Of a stretch of 64,000 bases of DNA, positions 38,950-47,643 are shown in pieces. The notes beneath the pieces were generated by a model. That model had not been told where the DNA came from. It worked only from the letters and a program-made list of their open reading frames with translations, and searched no databases. The DNA lies in NCBI RefSeq assembly GCF_018613235.1, contig NZ_JAGGQP010000030.1, positions 124,001 through 188,000 on the forward strand, written 5' to 3'. This DNA comes from Bacillus sp. ISL-41 (GTDB lineage: Bacteria; Bacillota; Bacilli; Bacillales; Cytobacillaceae). Position 1 is the first letter of the stretch. Every line of letters begins with the position of its first letter. The translations under genes and the position numbers were made by a program.

Positions 38950-39123
38950 TTAATGCGCTACTGGGAATCCAGAGTTAAGGACCGTCATGACTGTGAACCA
39001 GCCAATAACCAAGAAAGTTCCTCCACCAAAAACGATTCCAAGAATGTTTTTGTTTTTAAGCGCCGAGAAAGTTGCATAACCGGCAAGCAGTGTGACTAAA
39101 GCGAAGATAATTGCCAATCCCAT
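38950..39123 (-). CDS. yqgW: Small DUF2759-type membrane protein YqgW
   Basis: 57 residues: MGLAIIFALVTLLAGYATFS, a short basic loop ALKNKN, then a second membrane hairpin ILGIVFGGGTFLVIGWF. It matches the small two-segment DUF2759 family (YqgW). AAGGGGGC precedes the ATG at 7 nt on the minus strand. I translated it by hand. Function unknown. Confidence 0.8.
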   Translation of the reverse strand: MGLAIIFALVTLLAGYATFSALKNKNILGIVFGGGTFLVIGWFTVMTVLNSGFPVAH

Positions 39124-39235
39124 GATAAAGCCCCCTTCATAATTAGGCAGACATTAAGCCTGTTTGTTGAATAAGTTGATTGAAATTTAGGCGGCAGCCT
39201 GTTATGTAATGACAAGCATACACTCGTTTTATATT

Positions 39236-39715
39236 TTATATTTTTTTACACCATTTGTCGAGGTCTAAAAACTCAACTTTCACCTTATATGCCTTTACTA
39301 TACCCATTACAAGGTCAGTATAATGGTCTAATGTAAAATAAATCCCTTCTGCAGACGTATAAACAAGATGTTCTTCCAGCTGAATAAGAGCCATTTCAAG
39401 CTGGGTGTTATCGCCTGTTGTCAACCTGAAGGCTGACAAATCAGTAGTGTACAAATAAGTATCAGGTCCAGCAGAGAACCCATAATCGTAAAAATCGGCT
39501 CCAGATGTTCCTTCCACTTTTATCATTTGATGCGTTTCTTCAAAGAGATCGGCTTCTGACAGCAATCCTGAAGCTGCATCTGCCATTTGCTGCTGTCCGT
39601 AAATATATATATTTCCATGGACAAAATGAGGAGGGACTGCTGACTGAAGAAACTGTTCAAATTCAGGCAGTTCAGAAAGTATAGAGTTTGCCTCAACCCC
39701 AATGAAAGTTTGCAA
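39236..39715 (-). CDS. Uncharacterised protein beside yqgX
   Basis: Not recognised. 159 residues, acidic, cytoplasmic by composition. It starts with TTG at 39715, preceded by GGAGGAGAG. It has own regulatory space and is divergent from yqgX. No motif that I can assign. Confidence 0.6.
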   Translation of the reverse strand: MQTFIGVEANSILSELPEFEQFLQSAVPPHFVHGNIYIYGQQQMADAASGLLSEADLFEETHQMIKVEGTSGADFYDYGFSAGPDTYLYTTDLSAFRLTTGDNTQLEMALIQLEEHLVYTSAEGIYFTLDHYTDLVMGIVKAYKVKVEFLDLDKWCKKI

Positions 39716-39884
39716 TTTACACTCTCCTCCATTTTTTATTTGAAACCGGTTTTCCGACTCCAGCCCCTGCCTTGAGTTTTATCAAGGCTTATAAGCTTTT
39801 CATCCGCAAATACTGAAAACCTGCCTGACAATAGTGTAAAATAAATATATGAATAATACCACTAGAAGCTGGAGGCTATTTTTA

Positions 39885-40520
39885 ATGAAATGGAAACAGA
39901 TTCCCTTAGGTCCTTTACAAACAAATTGCTATATTGTGTATGATGAAAATAAATCTTGCCTGATTGTCGATCCAGGTGACAATCCGAAAAAGCTGGCAAC
40001 AGTGATTGAACAGCTTGAATTAAAACCGGAAGCAATTGTGCTGACACACGCTCATTTCGATCATATCGGCGCGGTGGATAGAATTAGGGATAAATACGGA
40101 ATCAAGGTATATATCCATGAAAAAGAAAAGGACTGGCTATCGGACCCTGCCTTAAATGGTTCCAGGCATTTCATGCTAAACCAGCCGATCAAAGCGCGTC
40201 CTGCTGACCACTTGATCAAAGACGAAGGTGTCATGTCACTTGGCAGCTTTAAATTCGAAGTGTTTGAAACACCGGGGCATTCTCCTGGCAGCATATCGAT
40301 TCATTTTTCTGATGCGGAGTTTGTCCTGGCGGGAGACGCTCTATTTAATGGAAGCATCGGAAGGACGGATTTGCCGGGCGGCAATCATAATCAATTAATC
40401 AAAAGCATTCATGATAAGCTCCTGACATTGCCGGAACAAACAGAGGTGCTTCCCGGACACGGACCGACAACCACTATTGGTTTAGAGATGGATTCTAATC
40501 CTTTTTTAAACGGATTTTAA
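39885..40520 (+). CDS. yqgX: Metallo-beta-lactamase-fold hydrolase YqgX
   Basis: Glyoxalase II-like thiolester hydrolase. The metal motif THAHFDHIG is near residue 60; further ligands are in TPGHSPGS, AGDALF and LPGHGP. 211 residues, shorter than true glyoxalase II, which has a substrate-binding tail. ATG at 39885 has CTGGAGG upstream and starts MKWKQIPLG; the frame from 39849 lacks an RBS. Substrate unknown. Confidence 0.9.
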   Translation: MKWKQIPLGPLQTNCYIVYDENKSCLIVDPGDNPKKLATVIEQLELKPEAIVLTHAHFDHIGAVDRIRDKYGIKVYIHEKEKDWLSDPALNGSRHFMLNQPIKARPADHLIKDEGVMSLGSFKFEVFETPGHSPGSISIHFSDAEFVLAGDALFNGSIGRTDLPGGNHNQLIKSIHDKLLTLPEQTEVLPGHGPTTTIGLEMDSNPFLNGF

Positions 40521-40546
40521 AGGACAGAATGATTTAAAGAGAAACT

Positions 40547-40579
40547 AGGAAAGCCCTTCTCAAAGAGAAGGGCTTTCCT
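40547..40579. terminator. 15-bp perfect hairpin after yqgX, no T-run
   Basis: AGGAAAGCCCTTCTC pairs with GAGAAGGGCTTTCCT around AAA. The stem is strong, but CCTGGGGG follows instead of T. It may act as a terminator through stem strength alone, or as an RNA-stabilising element. Confidence 0.6.
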
Positions 40580-40690
40580 GGGGGATGTTCTATTCATATC
40601 ATGGGAGGGGATATAGTTAAGCTACTACTAAAACAATATAATATCGAAAACACTATGTCAATAGTGAAAACTTTTTTTCAAGGAGTTATT

Positions 40691-41782
40691 ATGAAAGAAA
40701 TAATCAAAGAGTTTATTGAAGCCTCCCCGGAAAAAATGATTTCTTATGCACAGTATATGGAGCTTGCCCTTTATCATCCGGAGGAAGGATATTACATAAA
40801 AGAACGCCAGAAAATCGGCAAAAAGGGAGACTTTTATACATCGAGCAATGTAGCTGATATATTTGGCAAGTTGATCGGGAAATGGTTTGCGAAAAATTCT
40901 GGAACGCTAGGCTTGCCGCCGTCTGTTTGTGAAATAGGAGCTGGTAATGGACGCTTTGCCCGGGCATTTATACAAGGCTGGAGTGAATTGAATGATGAAC
41001 GCCTTAGCTATTGGATTGTTGAAGCGAGTCCATATCATCGAAAGCTTCAGGCAGCTGAATTGGACGGCTTGGAAAATGTGGACATCCTTCATGCAGATAC
41101 ATATGAAGAAACAGGGATGGAACAAGGGCTGATTTTCTCAAATGAATTATTTGATGCTTTTCCTGTTCATGTCGTCGAAAAAAGCCAGAGTGTTGTAAAA
41201 GAAGTTTTCATTGGCCATGATAATGGTCAATTAAAAGAGATCATGATTCCGGTAATGGATAATCGAATTACCGCTTTCTTAAACGACCAGGAAATTGAAC
41301 TGACTGAAGGTCAAAGGATGGAGATACCCCTTACGTATGAACCATTCATGAAATCGATCGCAGAGCACTTCTTGAAGGGAATCATGGTGACTGTGGATTA
41401 CGGTTATACGAAGGAAGAGTGGATGCACACAACGCGCAGGCGCGGCAGCTTGAGGGGATATTACCAGCACCAGATGATTCATGATGTTTTGCAGCATCCA
41501 GGGGAGATGGATCTGACAAGTCATGTACATTTTGACGCGCTTAAAATCATTGGTGAAGAATACGGCCTGAATTTCGTGCGGAAGATGAGACAGGATGAGT
41601 TCCTGATGGCTGCAGGGATATTGGATGAGCTGGCGGAACACCACGATACTAATCCGTTTTCTGAAGCTAGCAAGCGCAATCGCGCAATCCGAAGCCTGAT
41701 CCTGCCAGGAGGGATCAGCCAGTCGTTTGATGTCCTCATCCAGGAAAAGGGAATGGGCAGCCTGAATGAAAAACTATTTTAA
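40691..41782 (+). CDS. MidA/NDUFAF7-type SAM-dependent methyltransferase
   Basis: 363 residues. The SAM-binding motif is VCEIGAGNGRFA near residue 80, followed by SNELFDAFPVH, as in the MidA (DUF185) arginine methyltransferase family. The family methylates complex I in mitochondria; bacterial targets are not known. The frame begins at 40601, but ATG at 40691 follows AAGGAG and fits family starts (MKEIIKEFIE). Confidence 0.85.
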   Translation: MKEIIKEFIEASPEKMISYAQYMELALYHPEEGYYIKERQKIGKKGDFYTSSNVADIFGKLIGKWFAKNSGTLGLPPSVCEIGAGNGRFARAFIQGWSELNDERLSYWIVEASPYHRKLQAAELDGLENVDILHADTYEETGMEQGLIFSNELFDAFPVHVVEKSQSVVKEVFIGHDNGQLKEIMIPVMDNRITAFLNDQEIELTEGQRMEIPLTYEPFMKSIAEHFLKGIMVTVDYGYTKEEWMHTTRRRGSLRGYYQHQMIHDVLQHPGEMDLTSHVHFDALKIIGEEYGLNFVRKMRQDEFLMAAGILDELAEHHDTNPFSEASKRNRAIRSLILPGGISQSFDVLIQEKGMGSLNEKLF

Positions 41783-41800
41783 TATACACGAAAGAAAATA

Positions 41801-41833
41801 AAAAAAGCGATGGATATCCATCGCTTTTTTACT
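41801..41833. terminator. Terminator after the MidA-like gene
   Basis: Fourteen-bp perfect stem (41801-41814 with 41817-41830) with A- and T-runs at its ends. Confidence 0.9.
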
Positions 41834-41870
41834 GCATAAGAAAGTATAATTTTTTCCACTTAGATTAGTG

Positions 41871-41988
41871 TCTAGCTCTAGCGCCTAGCCCCTCGCGACG
41901 TTTCGTTCCGCCCGATGAAGTCAAAGAGCGACTTCCCCGGTCGGCCCTCCAACGCTTGTCGGGGCTGACCAAGGCGCTTGCGCTTTTC
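41871..41988 (-). repeat. Interspersed repeat copy 1 (minus orientation)
   Basis: GC-rich element of about 118 bp, from TCTAGCTCTAGCGCC to GGCGCTTGCGC. It matches the element at 43588-43705 in the opposite orientation. Elements of this kind are common in Bacillaceae intergenic DNA. The ends are near-complementary, so it can fold. Confidence 0.88.
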
Positions 41989-42009
41989 TTACTTGAGCGT
42001 AACAATTGA

Positions 42010-42255
42010 TCAATGTCCAGTTCCACCTAATGGCATCATAAATGTTGACCAGTAAGTAAATCCAGCAAAGAAAATCGTTAAGTATGCGCCGAAGACGTAA
42101 ATGTACATACGCTCAGACAGTTTCAAGTAACTTAATAACAAGAAAAATCCAGTTTGACCAAAGAAAATCAAGGACGTCGTATACATGTCACCCAAGAAAA
42201 ACATGACAGCAAAGATTCCCGTCCAGAATCCTAAAACTCTGTACATACGATCCAA
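42010..42255 (-). CDS. yqgY: Small DUF2626-type membrane protein YqgY
   Basis: 81 residues with three membrane segments (MDRMYRVLGFWTGIFAVMFF, then LIFFGQTGFFLLLSYLK, then the third). It matches the DUF2626/YqgY family. RBS AGGGAGG precedes the ATG. Function unknown. Confidence 0.85.
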   Translation of the reverse strand: MDRMYRVLGFWTGIFAVMFFLGDMYTTSLIFFGQTGFFLLLSYLKLSERMYIYVFGAYLTIFFAGFTYWSTFMMPLGGTGH

Positions 42256-42334
42256 AGATATCCCTCCTTTACCCTACAAGTCCATCACTATCATATTATA
42301 AAGTAAAGTGGAGTGAAAAGTAAACAAGGATTGA

Positions 42335-43036
42335 TTATTGTGCAATAACAGCTTGATATGAACAAGAGTCACAGCCTGTGAACATATTCTCTTTTTCGAT
42401 CAGCTCGATTTCACCAAAGAGGGATTCGAACATTCCGCGCAAGAATTCATAGTGCATATTGCAGACTGTTTCTGTATGCTCCATTGCTACTTCCTTAAAA
42501 GGACAATTGAAGATCTGGAAGTAAATCCTTGTCTTTTCGCTGTTAGGTTCGAATTCGGGGTAAAATCCAGCAAGAGTCGCAGCATTCTTAATTGAATTCA
42601 ATTTATGTTCAAACGTCATTTCAGCAGACATTTGTGGATGGCGGGATATTTCTTGGTCCATCAGTTCTTCACCAAAGCGTTTTCCTGTCATGTATAATGC
42701 CTTTTTACCAGCTTCTCCTAGTGACATCATTGTTGTCATTGCGATTTTTGACAATAGCTGATAATCACGGAATGGGAAGTGCAGCTGGATCACTTCATCT
42801 GAAAGGCGGTACAATCTGCTTGGGCGGCCGCCCTTGCCGGTTTTTTTAGTTTCGGATATCAGCATGTTCACATCTTCAAGTTTTGATAAATGCAACCTTG
42901 CTACATTTGGATGGATATCAAAATTATCGGCGATTTCCTGTACAGTAACATCCTTATGCCTTTTTGTGATGTATTGATAAATATAATAACGCGTTGGGTC
43001 AGACAATACACTTGTAATTTTTAATGTTTGCTCCAC
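42335..43036 (-). CDS. Winged-helix regulator with SufR-like cysteine cluster
   Basis: 233 residues. An ArsR/MarR-like winged helix lies at about 10-80 (EIADNFDIHPNVARLHLSKL, then GRPSRLYRL as wing). The C-terminal domain has C178, C192, C222 and C225 in NCPF, VCNMH and GCDSC, similar to SufR and other COG2345 regulators that hold an iron-sulfur cluster. GTG start with GAGGTG upstream. Divergent from mgsR across about 190 bp. The regulated genes are unknown. Confidence 0.75.
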   Translation of the reverse strand: MEQTLKITSVLSDPTRYYIYQYITKRHKDVTVQEIADNFDIHPNVARLHLSKLEDVNMLISETKKTGKGGRPSRLYRLSDEVIQLHFPFRDYQLLSKIAMTTMMSLGEAGKKALYMTGKRFGEELMDQEISRHPQMSAEMTFEHKLNSIKNAATLAGFYPEFEPNSEKTRIYFQIFNCPFKEVAMEHTETVCNMHYEFLRGMFESLFGEIELIEKENMFTGCDSCSYQAVIAQ

Positions 43037-43229
43037 CTTAGTTCACCTCAGACCACTAATTTGCCTTCATTATAATACAGAGGAAAATAAGGTTTACACT
43101 GTTTACACTATATGTTTAGAAAATGTTCACAACTAAATGGCGAAATGATGACAAAGTAGTGTACAAATGTTATACAAAAGTTATACAATATGTATATAAG
43201 ATAATTTTGTTCGCCAGGAGGTAACTTAA

Positions 43230-43583
43230 ATGGAAGAGCTGACGTTTTATTCTTATCCTAGCTGTACATCATGCCGTAAAACAAAAAAGTGGCTGGTTTC
43301 AAACAGCGTGAAATTCAATGAACGTCATATGTTCAAAGATACTCCATCAAAAAAAGAATTACTGCAGATTTTAGCACTGACGACAGAAGGCTTGGATGAA
43401 CTGCTTGCCACAAGAGGAGAAACCTATAAAAATCTGGGGATGGATATGGAAGAACTGCCCCTTTCAGAGGTAATCAAGCTTGTCATTGAGGAGCCGAAGC
43501 TGCTTAGACGACCGATTTTGACAGACGGGAAAAAGCTAATTGTTGGTTTTAACCCTGATGCTTTAAAAAAAATAACGAAATAA
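43230..43583 (+). CDS. mgsR: Spx/ArsC-family regulator MgsR
   Basis: 117 residues with an ArsC-type thioredoxin fold. The redox motif is C13-T-S-C16 (SCTSCRK). Spx-family proteins bind RNA polymerase alpha; MgsR (YqgZ) adjusts a part of the general stress response in B. subtilis. Position before comGA agrees. RBS GGAGGTAACTTA. The downstream DNA is directly the interspersed repeat. Confidence 0.87.
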   Translation: MEELTFYSYPSCTSCRKTKKWLVSNSVKFNERHMFKDTPSKKELLQILALTTEGLDELLATRGETYKNLGMDMEELPLSEVIKLVIEEPKLLRRPILTDGKKLIVGFNPDALKKITK

Positions 43584-43587
43584 GAAG

Positions 43588-43705
43588 AAAAGCGCAAGCG
43601 CCTTGGTCAGCCCCGACAAGCGCTGGAGGGCCGATCGGTGAAGTCGCTCTTTGACTTCATTGGGCGGACCGAAGTGACTCGAGGGGCTAGGCGCTGTAGC
43701 TGGAC
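43588..43705 (+). repeat. Interspersed repeat copy 2 (plus orientation)
   Basis: About 118 bp, inverted relative to 41871-41988: begins AAAAGCGCAAGCGCC and ends in GGGGCTAGGCGCTGTAGCTG. It starts 5 bp after the mgsR stop. Confidence 0.88.
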
Positions 43706-43710
43706 AACAA

Positions 43711-43750
43711 AAAGCGCAAGCGCCTTGGTCAGCCCCGACAAGTGCTTGAG
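43711..43750 (+). repeat. Partial interspersed repeat copy 3
   Basis: The first 30 or so bases of copy 2 (AAGCGCAAGCGCCTTGGTCA onward) recur as a direct repeat, then the sequence ends abruptly in unrelated DNA. It is a truncated copy. Confidence 0.85.
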
Positions 43751-43775
43751 TTGGGTTAATACAACCATAGTCAAC

Positions 43776-43807
43776 AAAAAAACGGAAGCACGCGCTTCCG
43801 TTTTTTT
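43776..43807. terminator. Terminator downstream of tRNA-Gln
   Basis: Fourteen-bp stem (43776-43789 with 43794-43807), ACGC loop; A/T runs form part of the stem. It serves the minus-strand tRNA and can act in both directions. Confidence 0.87.
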
Positions 43808-43813
43808 GGTTAG

Positions 43814-43885
43814 CTGGGCTAGCTGGATTCGAACCAACGCATGACGGAGTCAAAGTCCGTTGCCTTACCGCTTGGCTATAGCCCA
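43814..43885 (-). tRNA. tRNA-Gln (anticodon TTG)
   Basis: On the minus strand, acceptor arms TGGGCTA and TAGCCCA pair, G is the discriminator, and the anticodon stem ACGGA/TCCGT encloses CTTTGAC, so the anticodon is TTG (Gln). The T-arm contains GGTTCGAATCC. The CCA end is not encoded. It is a single tRNA with its own terminator. Confidence 0.95.
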
Positions 43886-44019
43886 TTGATATGACTTGCT
43901 GACGTTACGGTAGTTATTATAAATAGATTTGTCACTTTTTATACATATTTAAGTTCGATTTTTTGCAGGAAGAGAAGGGGGTTTGGCGAATTCCTTTTCT
44001 ATAACTTAAAAGGTGGTGC

Positions 44020-45096
44020 ATGATTATTGTCAAATCAATTGAACAGTTAGTGGAAAATGTCTTGAAAGATGCTTTACGAAGCGGCGCGTCGGATATCCAT
44101 ATTATTCCTCGCGAGAAAGACACACTGATTAAATTCAGGCTAGGCAATCAGCTTCTCCCCCGGTATACGCTTGAACAGGCTGATTGTGAGCGGCTCATTT
44201 CCCACTTTAAATTCACAGCTTCGATGGATATTGGTGAAAAAAGACGGCCCCAAAGCGGTGCTTTTACCTATCGATACCAAGAAATGAAGATTGGCTTAAG
44301 GATATCCACGCTTCCAGCCTACCAGAGTGAAAGCATGGTCATTCGACTCCTTCCCGAACAAAATCAATCTCCTTCTTTCCAAATTTCATTATTTCCATCC
44401 ACATCAAAAAAACTGATTTCCCTTTTAAAACACGCACATGGTTTGATCATTTTTACTGGACCGACGGGCAGCGGCAAGACGACTACCCTTTATTCCATGC
44501 TTTCTGAAACCTCGGGTTTAGTCAATCGCAATGTCATCACCCTTGAAGATCCGATTGAAAAACCGAGCGACACAGTACTGCAGGTCCAGGTCAATGAACG
44601 GGCTGGAATTTCATATTCCGCTGGCTTAAAGGCCATTTTACGGCATGATCCGGATATTATCATGGTTGGGGAAATTCGGGATAAAGAAACTGCCGAAACG
44701 GCGATAAGAGCTTCGCTGACAGGACATCTCGTCCTGACAACGATGCATACAAGGGATGCAAGAGGAGCGATTTACAGGCTGATTGAATTCGGGATCAATT
44801 GGCTTGAGATTGAACAGACACTGATTGCAGTAACGGCACAAAGGCTCGTTGAACTGACGTGTCCGTATTGCGAAGGAACTTGCTCGCCGTTTTGCTATTC
44901 ATCAGGCAGCGGCAAAAGAGGAAATATCTTCGAAATCCTTACGGGGAAGGATTTATCCGCTGTTCTAAAGGAAGCAAAGGGGGAGCAGCAAAACTATCGA
45001 TACAAGACGCTCAAAGATGCAATCCGGAAAGGAATCGCACTGGGGTACATCAAGGAGTCAGAGTACCAGAGGTGGGTTCTCAATGATGGAGAGTAA
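44020..45096 (+). CDS. comGA: Competence pilus assembly ATPase ComGA
   Basis: Traffic ATPase that powers the transformation pseudopilus at the inner face of the membrane. Walker A is GPTGSGKTT near residue 149, with VITLEDPIEK and the His/Asp boxes (TMHTRDARGAIYRL). 358 residues. RBS AAAGGTGG. First gene of the seven-gene comG operon. No clear ComK box pair was seen upstream. Confidence 0.95.
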   Translation: MIIVKSIEQLVENVLKDALRSGASDIHIIPREKDTLIKFRLGNQLLPRYTLEQADCERLISHFKFTASMDIGEKRRPQSGAFTYRYQEMKIGLRISTLPAYQSESMVIRLLPEQNQSPSFQISLFPSTSKKLISLLKHAHGLIIFTGPTGSGKTTTLYSMLSETSGLVNRNVITLEDPIEKPSDTVLQVQVNERAGISYSAGLKAILRHDPDIIMVGEIRDKETAETAIRASLTGHLVLTTMHTRDARGAIYRLIEFGINWLEIEQTLIAVTAQRLVELTCPYCEGTCSPFCYSSGSGKRGNIFEILTGKDLSAVLKEAKGEQQNYRYKTLKDAIRKGIALGYIKESEYQRWVLNDGE

Positions 45097-46114
45097 GTGG
45101 CCTGTCGCCGAACAGGCCAGGTTCCTCAAAAGGACGGGAGAATTGCTGTCGCGCGGTTATTCTCTCGCAGAAGCGATTGAGTCGATGACCTTTTATTTAG
45201 AGAAGAAAAGAAAAGCGGAGGTCAAAAGAAGCCTTGAAAAGCTGCGTGAAGGATTTCCTCTATATCTGATTCTTGAAGAATTAAATTTTAAAAGGGACCT
45301 AGTCAGCTATGTTTATTTTGCCGAACAGCATGGCGGGCTGGCCCGTACCCTGACTGAGGGCAGTGACATGGTCATAAAGAGGGACGCTGACTACCAGAGG
45401 TTAAAAAGACTTGCTGGATACCCAGTAGTGCTCTTGATGCTTACATTCAGTTTATTCTTTTTCGTCAACAGGATTTTGCTTCCGAAATTCAACTCCCTAT
45501 TTTTAGACATGAATCTGGCTCCGAATATATTCATGCAATCCATCGGGGCGGCAGCCTTTATTCTTCCATACTTGCTATATGGCCTTCTTGGTACCATTAC
45601 ACTTCTCGTTTTATACTACTTCATCAGTTTTAAGAACATCCATCCTCTAAAACAAATAACGATGCTTGTGAAGCTTCCGGTTGCCGGCAAATTTGTCAGG
45701 CTTCTTTACTCGCACTATTTCTCAGTACAGTTGAGTTATTTGTTTTCTGGAGGCCTTTCCGTTCTAGCTGCATTGAAGGTGTTTGAACAAAACCTTCATG
45801 AACCTTTTTCAAGGGAATTGGGGAAAGATATGATTTCAAAATTGGCTGCAGGCCAGGATTTTGACAAGGCAGCTGGAGAGTATTTGTTTTTAGAAGCAGA
45901 GCTGCCGAGGATCATCAGGCATGGGCAGAAGAACGGCAAGCTGGATCAGGAACTTTATTTTTACAGCAGGCATTGCCTGAAAGAACTCGAAGAAAAAACG
46001 GAAAGTGCGATGAAAACAGTGCAGCCGATTTTGTACAGCTTCATTGGCCTGCTTGTCGTTTCACTGTACCTAGCCATATTGCTACCGATGTTTCAGATGA
46101 TGAAAGGCATATAA
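45083..46114 (+). CDS. comGB: Competence pilus membrane protein ComGB
   Basis: Polytopic GspF/PilC-type platform protein. 343 residues with three membrane segments (about 120-145, 165-195, 310-335) and two cytosolic GspF domains. ATG at 45083 is used, with AGGTGGG upstream. The frame is open from 45017 inside comGA but has no RBS. It overlaps comGA by 14 bp. Confidence 0.93.
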   Translation: MMESKWPVAEQARFLKRTGELLSRGYSLAEAIESMTFYLEKKRKAEVKRSLEKLREGFPLYLILEELNFKRDLVSYVYFAEQHGGLARTLTEGSDMVIKRDADYQRLKRLAGYPVVLLMLTFSLFFFVNRILLPKFNSLFLDMNLAPNIFMQSIGAAAFILPYLLYGLLGTITLLVLYYFISFKNIHPLKQITMLVKLPVAGKFVRLLYSHYFSVQLSYLFSGGLSVLAALKVFEQNLHEPFSRELGKDMISKLAAGQDFDKAAGEYLFLEAELPRIIRHGQKNGKLDQELYFYSRHCLKELEEKTESAMKTVQPILYSFIGLLVVSLYLAILLPMFQMMKGI

Positions 46115-46151
46115 GCATTTATTAAAGATGAGAAATAAAGGAGAATGAACA

Positions 46152-46475
46152 ATGAAAAATCAAAAGGGTTTCACTTTAATTGAAATGATGATAGTTTTGC
46201 TCGTGATCTCTGTTCTTCTGATTATTACAGTCCCGAATATCTCTTCACATAGTTCAAAAATAAATACGAAGGGTTGTGAAGGTTATATAAAAATGGTCGA
46301 GGCACAGGTGCAGGCATATAAAATCGACAACAATGCAATTCCTACCTTTGAACAGCTTCAAACGGGCAAATACCTGAAAAACACAGGCTCCAAATGTCCA
46401 GACGGTACTGACATTGTGATTACTCCTGAAGGTGCGGTGATTAGGAAAGAAGAGATCACTGCAACCACCCAATGA
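46152..46475 (+). CDS. comGC: Major competence pseudopilin ComGC
   Basis: Processed by the prepilin peptidase ComC: leader MKNQKG then FTLIEMMIVLLVISVLLII. Two cysteines in the mature domain (KGCEGY and SKCPDG) can form a disulfide as in ComGC. 107 residues. RBS AAAGGAG. Its stop codon overlaps the start of comGD by 4 bp. Confidence 0.94.
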   Translation: MKNQKGFTLIEMMIVLLVISVLLIITVPNISSHSSKINTKGCEGYIKMVEAQVQAYKIDNNAIPTFEQLQTGKYLKNTGSKCPDGTDIVITPEGAVIRKEEITATTQ

Positions 46476-46912
46476 ACCACTCTGGCGGTTTTACGATGGT
46501 CGAAATGCTGATTGTGCTTTCGGCATTCTTGATGCTCTCCTTCACATCTGCTTTCCTGTTTACACCCCAAAAAGATATGCTCGAAAAAGAGCTATTCTTT
46601 TCACAATTAAAATCCGACCTTCTGTACAGCCAGCAATACGCGATGTCCCATCAAGAGACGGTTACTTTCCATTTCACGCCTGAAAATAATTCCTACCATA
46701 TCCACAGAATGGATTATTATGCTCCATTTCTGGCCGAAAGACATTACTCTTCTGACATCAAAGTGGAAAGAGGGACGTTGAATTTAATGTTCCAATATAA
46801 GCCTGATGGGAATATCGATAGCTTTGGATCTATTTATATCACTGCAGGATCAAGAAAATATAAGATGATGATCCAGATTGGAAAGGGCAGATTTTATGTT
46901 ATGGAGGAATGA
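46472..46912 (+). CDS. comGD: Minor competence pseudopilin ComGD
   Basis: 146 residues with prepilin motif GG-FTMVEMLIVLSAFLML. ATG overlaps the comGC stop (ATGA). The C-terminal pilin domain is beta-rich. It overlaps comGE by 17 bp. Confidence 0.9.
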   Translation: MNHSGGFTMVEMLIVLSAFLMLSFTSAFLFTPQKDMLEKELFFSQLKSDLLYSQQYAMSHQETVTFHFTPENNSYHIHRMDYYAPFLAERHYSSDIKVERGTLNLMFQYKPDGNIDSFGSIYITAGSRKYKMMIQIGKGRFYVMEE

Positions 46913-47216
46913 TGGGTTTTTTCTCAGTGAGATGCTGCTATCATTGGCCGCGTTTTTCATGGGTGCTGCGGTATTGCTTCCGATTGCCATACATGTCATC
47001 AACCAGACAATGGAGTCCGAAAGAAATGTGATAGCCAGCCATTTATTATATGACGAACTGATGTACTTAAAAATTACTGGGACCGGTTCAGGCAGAGGAA
47101 ATATTACTCAGAATGGCGACCGGTATTATATTAATGTCACAAAGAATGGGGGAGATTCTTTGTGGGAGGTTTGTGTCCATTATGATGACCAAAAAAAATG
47201 TGCTTCTTCAGAGTGA
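46896..47216 (+). CDS. comGE: Minor competence pseudopilin ComGE
   Basis: 106 residues with prepilin-like N-terminus MLWRNDG-FFLSEMLLSLAAFF. ATG at 46896 has AAAGGG 8 nt upstream within comGD; the frame itself is open from 46878. It overlaps both neighbouring genes. Assignment by order and the pilin-like segment. Confidence 0.82.
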   Translation: MLWRNDGFFLSEMLLSLAAFFMGAAVLLPIAIHVINQTMESERNVIASHLLYDELMYLKITGTGSGRGNITQNGDRYYINVTKNGGDSLWEVCVHYDDQKKCASSE

Positions 47217-47643
47217 AAGAGGCTTCACTATGGCTGAGATGCTTTTATCAGTCATGCTATTTTTGATGATTGCCTCCATGCTGCCATTAGGTATGAAAAT
47301 CATCCTTGAACATCGTGTTGCTGAGACGTTAGAGCGGCAAATGGAGTGGGAGGTCTTCAGCAGCCAGGTAAAAAGAGAAATCCGTTCAGCACAGCAAATG
47401 ACTGTCCAGCCTGACAGGCTGTTTATGAAGATTGATGGTCAAATTATACTTTATGAAAAGTATAATTCCAGCATGCGGAGAAGGGTGGATTTCCAGGGAC
47501 ATGAAATCTTGGTACAAAACCTTTCAAGCTTCAGTTTTGGCAAAATAGCTGATGGAGTAGAGATAAAGGCAAGGGATTTAAAAGGAAGGGATTATCAGGT
47601 CAGGGTCCATCAATTTTATCAAACTGGGGGTGTGGAACCATAA
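47182..47643 (+). CDS. comGF: Minor competence pseudopilin ComGF
   Basis: 153 residues with prepilin motif ERG-FTMAEMLLSVMLFLMI. The frame is open from 47113, but the ATG pair at 47182/47185 lies 12-15 nt after GGGAGG. GTG at 47173 is too close to that site (3 nt). The exact start is therefore uncertain. It overlaps comGE by 35 bp. Confidence 0.8.
   Translation: MMTKKNVLLQSERGFTMAEMLLSVMLFLMIASMLPLGMKIILEHRVAETLERQMEWEVFSSQVKREIRSAQQMTVQPDRLFMKIDGQIILYEKYNSSMRRRVDFQGHEILVQNLSSFSFGKIADGVEIKARDLKGRDYQVRVHQFYQTGGVEP

Noticed and set aside
43563-43886. Short ORFs across the interspersed repeat and tRNA-Gln
   Set aside because: They are translations of repeat and tRNA sequence without RBS, in regions with a better explanation.
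43930-44019. ComK boxes upstream of comGA
   Set aside because: I did not find two AAAAN5TTTT half-sites at an accepted spacing. A matrix search would be needed to decide.
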